A stretch of DNA of 64,000 nucleotides from the NCBI RefSeq assembly GCF_003335105.1, contig NZ_QFWQ01000003.1, positions 372,001 to 436,000 on the forward strand, written 5' to 3'. This document shows, piece after piece, positions 34,591 to 42,742 of this stretch. The stretch is from Rhodanobacter denitrificans. GTDB lineage: Bacteria > Pseudomonadota > Gammaproteobacteria > Xanthomonadales > Rhodanobacteraceae. A program made the translations under genes and the position numbers. Numbering within the stretch: the first letter of the stretch is position 1; the number at the start of each line of letters is the position of its first letter. Under the pieces are notes generated by a model that was given only the letters and a program-made list of their open reading frames with translations, was not told the origin of the DNA and did no database searches.

Positions 34591-35657
34591 CCGCGTACTC
34601 CCGTCGCTTCGATCACCTTGAATCCTTCCTGCACGGCCAGCGCGCGCACTTCATGGAAACGCGAGGCCAGCACGGCCTCGTATGGCAGATGCCGGTTTGC
34701 CACGATCAACAACCGGCCGGCCGGCAGCAGCGCCTCGGCCGCGCTGACGATGAAGGCGCGACCCAGTTCGGGCAGGTCGGCACGCCCCTGGTGGAACGGC
34801 GGGTTGCTGACGATCGCGTCGTAACGCTGCGCCAGGCCGCGGGTCACGTCGTGCCAGCGCACCGCCACCGCCACGTCGCGACCGCATTCGCGTTGCGCCC
34901 GCGCCAGGTTGAGCCGCGCCGGCTCCAGCGCGCGCGCCTCGGCTTCGTACAGGTCGATCGCCGCGACCCGCGGGCAGCGTGCGACGACCTGCGCGGAAAG
35001 ATAGCCGTAACCGGCGCCGAGATCAGCCACGCGGCCGTGCAGGTCGGCCGGCAGATCTTCCGCCAGCAGCGCCGAGGCACGGTCGATGCGGTCCCAGGCG
35101 AACAGGCCGGGACGACTGACGTAGCCGTCGGCGATCTCGCGCGGCGCGTCCAGCGCCAGCCATTCGGCCAGCAGGTCGTGGTCGACGTCGGCCGGCTGCG
35201 GCGTACTCCAGAACACCCGGCACCTGTGCTTGGACAGGTGCTGCACGGCGCCGGCCAGTCTCGCCAGGTCCGCCTCGCCCGATTTGGCGCCTTCGGCATT
35301 CGGCATCGCCGCCAGCACGGTGCCGCCCGGCGCCAGCTGCCGCAGCGCGCGGGCGAACAGGGCGCGCGCCTCGTCGCGCTGGCGCGGCGGCAACAGCAGC
35401 ACCAGCGGAAATTTTTCGTCGGCCGCCGGCTCGCCCACGCGCAGGCCGTTGCGGCCCAGTTCGTCGGCAAACGGCAGGAAGCCCTGCTCGCACAGCCAGC
35501 CGGGCTGCGCCATTTCGCGCAGCCGCACGCCGGCGCGGGCGCGCAGGAACAGCACGCGGCCGTCCGCCGGCAGGCGTAGTTCACCCGACTCGAACGGCAC
35601 GAACAGGGCCGTCAGCGCCGCATCCGGCGCGGCCGCGAAAAATCCGCCAGCAGTCAC
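34587..35657 (-). CDS. rsmC: RsmC-like 16S rRNA guanine-N2 methyltransferase
   Basis: SAM-dependent methylase of the RsmC/RlmG type, 356 residues in two related halves. The inactive N-terminal half ends near residue 165; the C-terminal half has SAM motif I 'RVADLGAGYGYLSAQVV' and the catalytic 'DAIVSNPPFHQGRAD'. The family methylates G1207 of 16S rRNA (RsmC) or G1835 of 23S rRNA (RlmG); pairing with rsuA favours the former but does not prove it. Starts at GTG 35657 with an AAGGG-type ribosome site. Confidence 0.82.
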   Translation of the reverse strand: MTAGGFFAAAPDAALTALFVPFESGELRLPADGRVLFLRARAGVRLREMAQPGWLCEQGFLPFADELGRNGLRVGEPAADEKFPLVLLLPPRQRDEARALFARALRQLAPGGTVLAAMPNAEGAKSGEADLARLAGAVQHLSKHRCRVFWSTPQPADVDHDLLAEWLALDAPREIADGYVSRPGLFAWDRIDRASALLAEDLPADLHGRVADLGAGYGYLSAQVVARCPRVAAIDLYEAEARALEPARLNLARAQRECGRDVAVAVRWHDVTRGLAQRYDAIVSNPPFHQGRADLPELGRAFIVSAAEALLPAGRLLIVANRHLPYEAVLASRFHEVRALAVQEGFKVIEATGVRG

Positions 35658-35699
35658 GTCACCCTTCCACCTCGAACAGTGGCGGCATTGTACGTGGCG

Positions 35700-35719
35700 G
35701 CCGGCCGGATCCGGCCGGC
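35700..35719. repeat. Perfect 20-base palindrome
   Basis: GCCGGCCGGATCCGGCCGGC at the 3' end of the AhpD-like gene and 43 bases before the rsmC start. It may be a terminator stem or a protein-binding site. Confidence 0.5.
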
Positions 35720-35723
35720 GGGT

Positions 35724-36065
35724 TCAACTTCCGCTGTGCTCGTGCACCGCATCCATCACGCGCGCGGAAAACACCAGCGCCGCGCCGGCGTTGAGCGCCA
35801 CCGCCACGCCCAGCGCCTCGGCGATCTCCTCGCGGGTCGCGCCATGCTTCAGCGCCTCACCCACGTGCACCGTGATGCAGCCGTCGCAGCGGGTGGTCAC
35901 CGCCACCGCCAGCCCGATCAATTCGCGGGTCTTGGCATCGAGATGACCGGTTTTCGCGCCGGCGCCGGTCAGGACCTGGTAGCCCTTCAACGTATCCGGG
36001 CTGAGCTTGCCGACTTCGCCGATGCGGCCCAGCAGTTCCTTGCGGTATTGCAGCCAGTCGAGCAT
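35724..36065 (-). CDS. Carboxymuconolactone decarboxylase / AhpD-like protein
   Basis: 113-residue all-helical protein of the CMD family. It has the AhpD-type redox motif 'TTRCDGCITVHVGEALKHG' (Cys-x-x-Cys with the following His) near residues 58-76, then 'ATREEIAEALGVAVALNAG'. This makes it a likely thiol peroxidase partner rather than a decarboxylase. No peroxiredoxin gene is adjacent. It lies downstream of the OPT transporter gene on the same strand, 97 bases away. Confidence 0.85.
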   Translation of the reverse strand: MLDWLQYRKELLGRIGEVGKLSPDTLKGYQVLTGAGAKTGHLDAKTRELIGLAVAVTTRCDGCITVHVGEALKHGATREEIAEALGVAVALNAGAALVFSARVMDAVHEHSGS

Positions 36066-36162
36066 GGAGGTTCCCTCGTGGCCTTGTCGCCGGGCGATAC
36101 GTCCGGCCGATTCGGGATACTGTGCCCGCAGAGGTGAAATCCGGGCATCCGGCCGCCGGCGG

Positions 36163-38175
36163 CTACATCGCGCGTCCCATGCGACCGATCCAGCGATACA
36201 TCGCCCAGGTCACCCCCACGAACACCGCGCCGCCGATCCAGATCGCCGCACCGTGGAAACCCTCCCCCACCAGCGCCAGCGGCGCGTTGCGGTTGGCGAA
36301 GCCCAGCTTGTCGGAAAACGCCACCAGCGCCGCCACGACCACGCCGAGCAGGCTCTCGCCCACGATCAGGCCGGAAGCCAGCAGCACACCCAGCTGCTTG
36401 GTCGCCTCCGCCCTCGGGCCGCGCTCGGCGCGCTGGTCGAACCATGCGCCGACCAGCGCGCCCACCACCACCATCAGCGTGGTCGAGGTGGGCAGGTAGA
36501 TGCCCAGGCCCACCGCCAGCGGCGGCAGCCGCATCGACTTGCCGGTGCGCGCCAGCGCCTCGTCCAGCACGATGATGCCCACGCCGATCGCTGCGCCGAT
36601 GGTGATCAGGCTCCAGTCGATGTTGCCGGTGATCACGCCCTGCGCCAGCGCCGAGATCAGTCCGGCCTGCGGCGCGGGCAGCGCGCGCGCAGGGTCCACG
36701 CCCGGCGCGCCGAGGAAACCGTAGGCCTGGTTCAGCAGGTCCAGCACCGGCGGGATCACCACCGCGCCGGCGAGCACGCCGATCACCAGCGCCCACTGCT
36801 GCAGCGAAGGCGTGGCGTCCACCAGCTGGCCGGTCTTGAGGTCCTGCAGGTTGTTGTTGGCGATCGAGGCCACCGCGAACACGATCGAGGTGATGAACAG
36901 CGCGAACGCCACCAGCGCCTTGCCCTGCTCGGCCGGCACCAGCGACTTCACGCCCAGCACCAGCAGCAGCGCGGCGATGATCACCACCAGGATGCCCACG
37001 CCGGACAGCGGGCTGTTGGAGGAGCCGATCAGCCCGGCCATGTAGCCGCAGACGGCGGAGACCAGGAAACTCAGGATCACCACGAACACCACACCGCCGG
37101 CCACCAGCAGCGTGGTGTGCTCGCCCAGCCCGCTGATGTTGCTGAAATGGCCGAGCAACCATGCCACCGGGATCAGGCACAGCAGCGTGATCAATCCCAC
37201 CATGCCGATCGGCATGTCGTGCTCGGTGCGCGGCAGCGTGGCCAGCTGGCCCGCCTTGCGCACGCGCGAGGCGGCCATCGCGCCGGCCAGGCCGCCGATC
37301 ACCGGCTTGACCAGCTTGGCCAGCGTCCAGATCGCCGCCACGCCGATGGTGCCGGCGCCGACGAAGCGCACGTAATGGCTCCATGCGCCCTGCGCCGCAT
37401 CGGCGACCGGGCCGGCGGCCGGATGCAGCAGCAGGAAGTGCGGCACCGCCCAGCCCCAGCCGATCAGCGCGCCGACCAGCATCGCCACGCCCACCCACAG
37501 CCCGACCAGGTGGCCCACCGCGAACAGCGCGAACGACAGGCTGAAATCGAAACCGGTGGCGGCCCCCTTGTCGCCCACGCGGAAATAGCTGGACACCGCA
37601 TCGGCGAACAGCCGGGTCTGCACCACCACGTAGAACACCGCCGAGACGATCGCGCCGGCGATCACCGCCTTGAGGCCGGCGCCGCCGGACTCCACCGACC
37701 CGGCCGCCTCCTCGTCGCCGCCGGAACCCACCTTCAGCACCTCGGCGCAGGCCACGCCCTCCGGGTACGGCAGGTCCGAATCGGTAACCAGCGCGCGGCG
37801 CAGCGGGATCGTGTACATCACGCCCAGCACGCCGCCGGTGGCGCAGATGCCGAACGACATCCAGAACGGGAAGCCGTTCCACCAGCCGATGATGATCAGG
37901 CCCGGCAGCACGAAGATGATCGAGGACAGCGTGCCGGCGGCCGAAGCCACCGTCTGCACGATGTTGTTCTCCTGCATGGTGGAGTTCTTCATCGCCCGCA
38001 GGATCGCCATCGAGATCACCGCGGCGGGGATCGAGGTGGCGAAGGTCAGGCCGGCCTTGAGGCCGAAGAACACGTTGGCGGCGGTGAATACCACCGTGAT
38101 CACGATGCCGATGACCAGGCCGCGGATGCTGAATTCGACGCGCGGCGACGCGCCGGACATGGGTTGTGAACTCAC
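36163..38175 (-). CDS. OPT family oligopeptide transporter
   Basis: 670-residue inner membrane transporter with about 15 helices. Family motifs seen: 'ANVFFGLKAGLTFATSIPAA' and 'QENNIVQTVASAAGTLSS' early, 'DLPYPEGVACAEVLKVG', 'GLIGSSNSPLSGVGIL' and 'GLGIYLPTSTTLMVVVGALVG' late. The bacterial OPT group transports peptides or metal chelates; the substrate is not predictable. I chose GTG 38175 with GGGGAG (spaced about 9) over ATG 38160, which lacks a ribosome site. It is not in an obvious operon with the AhpD-like gene. Confidence 0.88.
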   Translation of the reverse strand: MSSQPMSGASPRVEFSIRGLVIGIVITVVFTAANVFFGLKAGLTFATSIPAAVISMAILRAMKNSTMQENNIVQTVASAAGTLSSIIFVLPGLIIIGWWNGFPFWMSFGICATGGVLGVMYTIPLRRALVTDSDLPYPEGVACAEVLKVGSGGDEEAAGSVESGGAGLKAVIAGAIVSAVFYVVVQTRLFADAVSSYFRVGDKGAATGFDFSLSFALFAVGHLVGLWVGVAMLVGALIGWGWAVPHFLLLHPAAGPVADAAQGAWSHYVRFVGAGTIGVAAIWTLAKLVKPVIGGLAGAMAASRVRKAGQLATLPRTEHDMPIGMVGLITLLCLIPVAWLLGHFSNISGLGEHTTLLVAGGVVFVVILSFLVSAVCGYMAGLIGSSNSPLSGVGILVVIIAALLLVLGVKSLVPAEQGKALVAFALFITSIVFAVASIANNNLQDLKTGQLVDATPSLQQWALVIGVLAGAVVIPPVLDLLNQAYGFLGAPGVDPARALPAPQAGLISALAQGVITGNIDWSLITIGAAIGVGIIVLDEALARTGKSMRLPPLAVGLGIYLPTSTTLMVVVGALVGAWFDQRAERGPRAEATKQLGVLLASGLIVGESLLGVVVAALVAFSDKLGFANRNAPLALVGEGFHGAAIWIGGAVFVGVTWAMYRWIGRMGRAM

Positions 38176-38286
38176 TGGACGCTTCTCCCCAAAGCGGATG
38201 CTGCGGTGGAAGATAGCGTGGAATGGCCGCCGGGGGTTACCTGTTGGCACGTGAGAGCGGCAACCCGCGTCCGTGCCGCCGCCCCT

Positions 38287-39177
38287 TCACCACAACGCCA
38301 GCCGGCTCTCGAAACGCCGCGGCGCGCCGGACAGCGGATCGTCGAAGGCCAGTTCCCGCGCCAGCAGCCGCAGCGGGTTGGCGTGATCGTCGGCGGCCGC
38401 TTCGGCCAGCGCGGGGTACAGGGTGTCGCCGGCGATCGGCGCGCCGAGCGCCGCCATGTGCACACGCAACTGGTGCTTGCGCCCGCTGCGGGGGAACAGC
38501 GCGTAATGCCAGCAGGAATCGCTCCTGCCGATGACTTCGATCCGCGTCTCGCTGTTCGGTTCGCCCGCCACCTCGCGCATGCGGAAGAACGGCTCGCCGG
38601 CCACGATGCGCGAGCGCCGCAACAGCGGAAACGACGCCGCGGGCAAGGCCGGCGCCAGCGCCTCGTAGCGCTTGTCGATCCGGCGCTCGCGGAACAGCGC
38701 CTGGTACGCCGCCCGGCTCGCCGGGTTCGCCGAAAACAGCACCAGTCCGGCAGTCGCGCGGTCGATCCGGTGCAGCGGCACCAGTTGCGGGTTGTCCAGC
38801 CGCCGGACCAGGCGCCGCAACAGGGTCTGCTCGACAAACCCGCCGGATGGCGTCACCGGCAGGAAGTGCGGCTTGTCGGCCACCACCAGGTGTTCGTCGA
38901 CATGCAGCACGGCTTCGGCGAACGGAATCACCGGCTCGGCCGCCACCTCGCGGTAGTAGTGGATGCGCAGCCCGGCCCGGTACGGCGTCTGCGGCGTGAT
39001 CGCCACGCCGCACCCGTCCAGCACCCGCCCGCGCGCGATCCGCTCCAGCCACTGCGCGCGACCGATCGCGGCGAAGCGGGCGCACAGCGCGTCGAGCACG
39101 GTCGCCCAGCTGCCGGCCGGCAGGTGCACGGTGCTGGCATCGCTGTCGCGGGTGAAAGGCACGGCGGGAGTATCCAT
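38287..39177 (-). CDS. RluA-family pseudouridine synthase
   Basis: 296 residues. Catalytic motif 'PLHRIDRATAGLVLFSANP' (Asp as nucleophile) near residue 140, the family's 'HLVVADKPHFLPVTPSGGF', and a C-terminal 'GRKHQLRVHMAALGAPIAGD', the RluA/TruC-type RNA-binding motif. The S4-like N terminus is short. Target RNA cannot be assigned; close relatives are annotated only as pseudouridine synthase. ATG 39177 is chosen because upstream residues to 39264 are unlike the family. Divergent from yaeQ over 80 bases. Confidence 0.82.
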   Translation of the reverse strand: MDTPAVPFTRDSDASTVHLPAGSWATVLDALCARFAAIGRAQWLERIARGRVLDGCGVAITPQTPYRAGLRIHYYREVAAEPVIPFAEAVLHVDEHLVVADKPHFLPVTPSGGFVEQTLLRRLVRRLDNPQLVPLHRIDRATAGLVLFSANPASRAAYQALFRERRIDKRYEALAPALPAASFPLLRRSRIVAGEPFFRMREVAGEPNSETRIEVIGRSDSCWHYALFPRSGRKHQLRVHMAALGAPIAGDTLYPALAEAAADDHANPLRLLARELAFDDPLSGAPRRFESRLALW

Positions 39178-39257
39178 GTGGGCCGCCAGTCTAATCCGCC
39201 GACCGCCGGTCCATGCCAGCGCGTAGAATGGACGGCTTGTTGTCCGAAGGCACCCGC

Positions 39258-39815
39258 ATGGCACTCAACGCCACCATCTACAAGGTCGAACTGCAGGTCA
39301 GCGACATGGACCGGCATTACTACGCCACCCACGCGCTGACCCTGGCGCGGCATCCCTCCGAGACCGAGGAGCGGCTGATGGTGCGCCTGCTGGCGTTCGC
39401 GCTGTATGCCGACGAGCGGCTGGAGTTCGGCAAGGGCATCAGCGACGAGGACGAACCGGCGCTGTGGCGCAAGGCGTACACCGGCGAGATCGAGTTGTGG
39501 CTCGAAGTCGGCCAGCCCGACGAGGCGCGCATCCGCAAGGCCTGCGGCCGCTCGCGCCAGGTGGTGGTGCTCAACTACGGCGGCAACGCGGCGGAACTCT
39601 GGTGGAACAAGGTCGGCCACGCGCTCGGCCGCCACAAGAACCTCAGCGTGCTCTACATCCCCGCCGCGACGGTGACCGCGCTGGTCGAACTGCTGCAACG
39701 GGGCATGCGCCTGCAGGCGCTGGTGCAGGACGGCCAGTTGCAGCTGATGAACGAGAGCGACGCGGTCGCCGTCGATCCGCTCAAGCGGATGGTCGCGGCC
39801 GAACTGGTCAGCTGA
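39258..39815 (+). CDS. yaeQ: YaeQ family protein
   Basis: 185 residues of the conserved YaeQ fold, related to PD-(D/E)xK nucleases. Seen: 'ATIYKVELQVSDMDRHYY', 'HALTLARHPSETEERLMVRL', 'GKGISDEDEPALWRKAYTGE', 'IELWLEVGQPDEARIRKACG' and 'VVVLNYGGNAAELWWNKVG'. In E. coli YaeQ affects RfaH-independent expression, mechanism unknown. The ATG at 39258 is used, not 39213. It is followed by the FKBP gene after 77 bases. Confidence 0.88.
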   Translation: MALNATIYKVELQVSDMDRHYYATHALTLARHPSETEERLMVRLLAFALYADERLEFGKGISDEDEPALWRKAYTGEIELWLEVGQPDEARIRKACGRSRQVVVLNYGGNAAELWWNKVGHALGRHKNLSVLYIPAATVTALVELLQRGMRLQALVQDGQLQLMNESDAVAVDPLKRMVAAELVS

Positions 39816-39892
39816 CGGCCCGCTGCCGGCCGCCTCGGCGCGGTTTCCCGCATAATCCCCGCCTGATCCCTTCCGTCTTCCGGAGTCTTCCC

Positions 39893-40327
39893 ATGCGCTG
39901 GTTGCTGCCCCTGCTCGCCGTCTTCGCCCTCGTGGCCTGCAGCGCGCCACCGCAGGCCCATGCCAGCGGCAAGGTCGACAAGCTCACCGTGATCGACCGG
40001 AAGGTCGGTACCGGCGCGGAGGCGAAGGCCGGCATGGACGTGCTGGTCCACTACACCGGTTGGCTCTACGACGAGAACGCCAGGGACAAGCACGGCGCCA
40101 AGTTCGACAGCTCGTACGACCATGGCGCGCCGTTCAACTTCACCCTCGGCGCCGGCCGGGTGATCGACGGCTGGGACCAGGGCGTCGCCGGCATGCGCGT
40201 GGGCGGCAAGCGCACCCTGCTGATCCCCGCCGAACTCGGCTACGGTGCCCGCGGCGCCGGCGCCGACATTCCGCCAAACGCCTCGCTGGTGTTCGACGTG
40301 GAACTGATCGACGTCAGCGCGCATTGA
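39893..40327 (+). CDS. FKBP-type peptidyl-prolyl isomerase lipoprotein
   Basis: 144-residue periplasmic prolyl isomerase. Signal peptide with lipobox 'LVACS' at residues 13-17, so it is probably a lipoprotein. The FKBP domain follows: 'DVLVHYTGWLYDENARDKHG', 'KFDSSYDHGAPFNFTLGAG', 'VIDGWDQGVAGMRVGGKRTL', 'IPAELGYGARGAG' and 'IPPNASLVFDVELI', with the conserved tyrosine, phenylalanine and tryptophan of the active pocket. ATG 39893 has CGGAG at 39881-39885. Confidence 0.92.
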   Translation: MRWLLPLLAVFALVACSAPPQAHASGKVDKLTVIDRKVGTGAEAKAGMDVLVHYTGWLYDENARDKHGAKFDSSYDHGAPFNFTLGAGRVIDGWDQGVAGMRVGGKRTLLIPAELGYGARGAGADIPPNASLVFDVELIDVSAH

Positions 40328-40361
40328 GTTTCCGCCCACTTCCCGCACCCCCGATACCGTC

Positions 40362-40901
40362 ATGCGCAATCCCCTGCAGGAACAACTGCTCAAGGCCGGC
40401 CTGGTCAAGAAGGGCCAGGTGGCCAAGGTCGTGCGCGAGCAGGCGAAGAAGCACCTGGGCAAGGCCCCGCTGACGCCGGGCGTCGAGCAGGCGGAAGCGC
40501 AACGGCTGCTGGTCGAGAAGGCGGAACGCGATCGCGCGCTGGCCGCCGAGCGCAATGCGCAGGCGCGGGCGAGCGAAGCACGCGCGCAGGTGCGGCAGAT
40601 CGTCGAAGCGCACAAGGTGAAGCGCGAGGGCGAGATCGCCTACCGCTTCACCGACGGCGACCGGATCAGGGACGTGCTGGTCAACGAGGGGCTGCGTGCG
40701 CAGCTGGCCGCCGGTGCGCTGGTGGTCGTGCGCGATGGCGAGGGCTACGAACTGTTGCCGCGAGTTGCCGCCGACAAGATCCGCGAGCGCGACCCGGCGA
40801 TGATCGTGCTCGACCACGGTCGCGCCGAAGCCGGCAGCGGCAGCGACGCGGACGATGAGTACTACCGGCGGTTCCAGGTGCCGGACGACCTGGTCTGGTA
40901 G
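40362..40901 (+). CDS. DUF2058 (YaiL-like) protein
   Basis: 179 residues: basic helical N-terminal part ('NPLQEQLLKAGLVKKGQ', 'KVVREQAKKHLGKAP') with a long charged coiled coil, then a C-terminal domain ('AYRFTDGDRIRDVLVNEGL', 'RVAADKIRERDPAMIVLDH', 'DEYYRRFQVPDDLVW'). This matches the YaiL/DUF2058 family of nucleoprotein-like proteins of unknown role; RNA or DNA binding is inferred from the basic helix. It follows the FKBP gene by 34 bases. Confidence 0.82.
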   Translation: MRNPLQEQLLKAGLVKKGQVAKVVREQAKKHLGKAPLTPGVEQAEAQRLLVEKAERDRALAAERNAQARASEARAQVRQIVEAHKVKREGEIAYRFTDGDRIRDVLVNEGLRAQLAAGALVVVRDGEGYELLPRVAADKIRERDPAMIVLDHGRAEAGSGSDADDEYYRRFQVPDDLVW

Positions 40902-40928
40902 CGCGCGGGGAAACCATGCCGTAGCTTT

Positions 40929-40989
40929 GTAGGGCGGGCACCGCCCGCCAGCTCTTGATGGTCAGAGCGGCGGGCAGTGCCCGCCCTAC
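40929..40989. repeat. Inverted pair of GTAG-type REP elements
   Basis: Left unit 40929-40949 begins GTAGGGCGGGCACC and folds GGCGGGC-ACC-GCCCGCC. The right unit 40969-40989 is its inverse (…GCCCGCCCTAC) with an AGT loop, so both have GTAG on the outside. The 19-base linker (GCTCT…AGAGC) is also palindromic. The GTAG head and hairpin are the mark of REP sequences mobilised by RAYT transposases in Stenotrophomonas and relatives. It sits between the convergent DUF2058 and glyoxalase genes. Confidence 0.85.
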
Positions 40990-41016
40990 GCATTGGCGCG
41001 CGATCTTTTGAAGCGC

Positions 41017-41409
41017 TCAGCGTTTTGGCTCCAGCAAATCCCAGCCATTGCCGTACAGGTCCTCGAACACCGCCACCGTGCCGTAGGCCTCGTGCCTCGG
41101 TTGTTCGCGGAAGTGCACGCCGGCGGCGCGCATGCGCTGCCAGTCGCGCTGGAAGTCGTCGGTATGGAGCAGCAGGAACACCCGGCCGCCGGTCTGGTTG
41201 CCGATGTGCGAAACCTGCTCGTCGCCCTTCGCCTTCGCCAGCAGCAGGCGGGTTTCGCTGGAGCCGGGCGGCGCCAGCAGCACCCAGCGCTTGCCGTCGC
41301 CCAGGTCGGCATCCTCGACCAGCGCGAAACCGAGCGCGCGGGTGTACCAGGCAATCGCCTCGTCGTAGTCGGCGACCAGCAGCGCAAGCGCGCCCAGATG
41401 CTGCTTCAT
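41017..41409 (-). CDS. VOC family (glyoxalase/bleomycin-resistance fold) protein
   Basis: 130-residue VOC-fold protein: 'LGALALLVADYDEAIAWYTR', 'ALGFALVEDADLGDGKRWVL' and 'FEDLYGNGWDLLEP' are the two beta-alpha-beta-beta-beta modules. His5 and Glu115-like positions suggest a metal site, but the substrate is unknown. Its start overlaps the stop of the upstream MmcQ/YjbR gene by 4 bases, so they are translationally coupled. Confidence 0.82.
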   Translation of the reverse strand: MKQHLGALALLVADYDEAIAWYTRALGFALVEDADLGDGKRWVLLAPPGSSETRLLLAKAKGDEQVSHIGNQTGGRVFLLLHTDDFQRDWQRMRAAGVHFREQPRHEAYGTVAVFEDLYGNGWDLLEPKR

Positions 41410-41819
41410 TTTCGCCTTGCCTGGAGTATGGGAAGCGGGCCCAGTTCGGCCTGCCGTTTTTTCGCCAGCTTCGCGCGCACCAGCGTATAGGCGTCGAGGA
41501 TGAACGCTTCCAGCTCCGCGGTGGCGAAGCGCTGCGGTTCGATCACCGAGATCCAGCGCGCCCGTGCCAGGTACGGCGCAGGGATGATGCCGGGCTGGTC
41601 GGTGAGCTCGAGGAAACGGTCGTCGGCCACCTTGAACGACAGCCGCCCGCCCTCGCTGCCGTCCGACGGCATCACCGCGAACATCTTGCCGTCCACGCTG
41701 AACACCATGTCGATGCCCCATTTCGTATCGCGGGAGACGCCGGGCCAGTGGCCGCACAGCGCTGCGAGTCGGGCGGCGCCGAGGCCGCGGGACGGTTTGC
41801 CGGTCACGCCATGCTCCAT
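41406..41819 (-). CDS. MmcQ/YjbR family protein
   Basis: 137 residues with the YjbR double-wing fold: 'LAALCGHWPGVSRDTKWGID', 'VFSVDGKMFAVMPSDGSEG', 'LSFKVADDRFLELTDQPGI' and 'PYLARARWISVIEP'. Many homologs are annotated as DNA-binding, which is not well tested. ATG 41819 is used; in-frame sequence upstream lacks similarity. Ends in the VOC gene start (ATGA). Confidence 0.8.
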   Translation of the reverse strand: MEHGVTGKPSRGLGAARLAALCGHWPGVSRDTKWGIDMVFSVDGKMFAVMPSDGSEGGRLSFKVADDRFLELTDQPGIIPAPYLARARWISVIEPQRFATAELEAFILDAYTLVRAKLAKKRQAELGPLPILQARRK

Positions 41820-41959
41820 GGATGGAAGCCAGTCCGGCCATTGTGAGGGGCCGCGCGCCGCCTGTCTGCCACGCCGCGACATTCCGTGCCGCAACATGGC
41901 GCGGCCCGATCACGACCGGCGTATCGTACGCATGCGACAGCGCACCGCGGAGGCCGTCA

Positions 41960-41988
41960 TTGCAAATTCATGTTGCACCGCACACAAT
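41960..41988 (+). promoter_or_regulatory. Possible promoter of the GNAT gene
   Basis: TTGCAA (41960-41965), 17-base spacer, CACAAT (41983-41988), in a locally AT-rich patch 22 bases before ATG 42010. The intergenic gap from 41820 shows no gene. Confidence 0.35.
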
Positions 41989-42009
41989 ACGCAAAAGTAC
42001 GGAACTGCC

Positions 42010-42615
42010 ATGATTCCCGCCATCGACTTCGCCGCCCCGACCCGCCACGCCCTCCTGCCCCCGCGCGCCCACGAGCGCTTTGCGCGCCCGCACGTGCAGT
42101 CCACGCCACGGGGCGAGCAGGTACGCACCGAGGACGGCCGCGAGCTGGTGCTGCGCGCGATCGAGCCGGGCGACGTGGCGGCGATGCAACGCTGTTTCAC
42201 CCGGCTGTCGCCGGAGGACATCCGGCGGCGCTTCCTGCATGCGATGTCCGAGCTGCCGACGCCGATGGCGCAGCGGTTGTGCCGCATCGATCCCGCGTTC
42301 GAGACCGCTTTCGTGCTGATGGACGAGTCGATCAAGCCGGCCGAGATGCGCGGCGTGGGCCGGATCTTCGTCGACGAAGCCACCGACAGCGCCGAGTTCT
42401 CGGTGCTGGTGGAACACGACTGGAGCCGCCGCGGCCTGGGCGCGCTGCTGATGCAGCACCTGGTCGAGGACTGCCGTCGCCGCGGCCTCGCCGAGCTGTG
42501 GGGCTACGTGCTGCTGGAGAACCGGCCGATGCTGCAGCTGTGCAGGGAGCTGGGCTTCACCCAGCGCATGCTGCCGGACGAACCGGGCACCGCGTTGATC
42601 ACGCTCAGGCTCTGA
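42010..42615 (+). CDS. GNAT family N-acetyltransferase
   Basis: 201 residues. The C-terminal ~150 residues are a GNAT fold: 'LVLRAIEPGDVAAMQRCFTR', 'FSVLVEHDWSRRGLGALLMQ' with the acetyl-CoA pyrophosphate loop (R-R-G-L-G-A), and 'LWGYVLLENRPMLQLCRELG'. The stretch 'RRRFLHAMSELP' is like the GNAT domains appended to acyl-CoA synthetase (ADP-forming) or Pat-type lysine acetyltransferases, so protein acetylation is possible. Substrate unknown. Confidence 0.78.
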   Translation: MIPAIDFAAPTRHALLPPRAHERFARPHVQSTPRGEQVRTEDGRELVLRAIEPGDVAAMQRCFTRLSPEDIRRRFLHAMSELPTPMAQRLCRIDPAFETAFVLMDESIKPAEMRGVGRIFVDEATDSAEFSVLVEHDWSRRGLGALLMQHLVEDCRRRGLAELWGYVLLENRPMLQLCRELGFTQRMLPDEPGTALITLRL

Positions 42616-42742
42616 GCGAACGGCATTCCCTCCTCCTCGATCGGAGGTGCATGCCGCAGGAAGGGTGCAGGGGCGCATCGCGTTACACTTGCCCGCTTTC
42701 CCCGGCGCGGCTCGATGGCAGCGCCTCGAACACGCATCCCCC

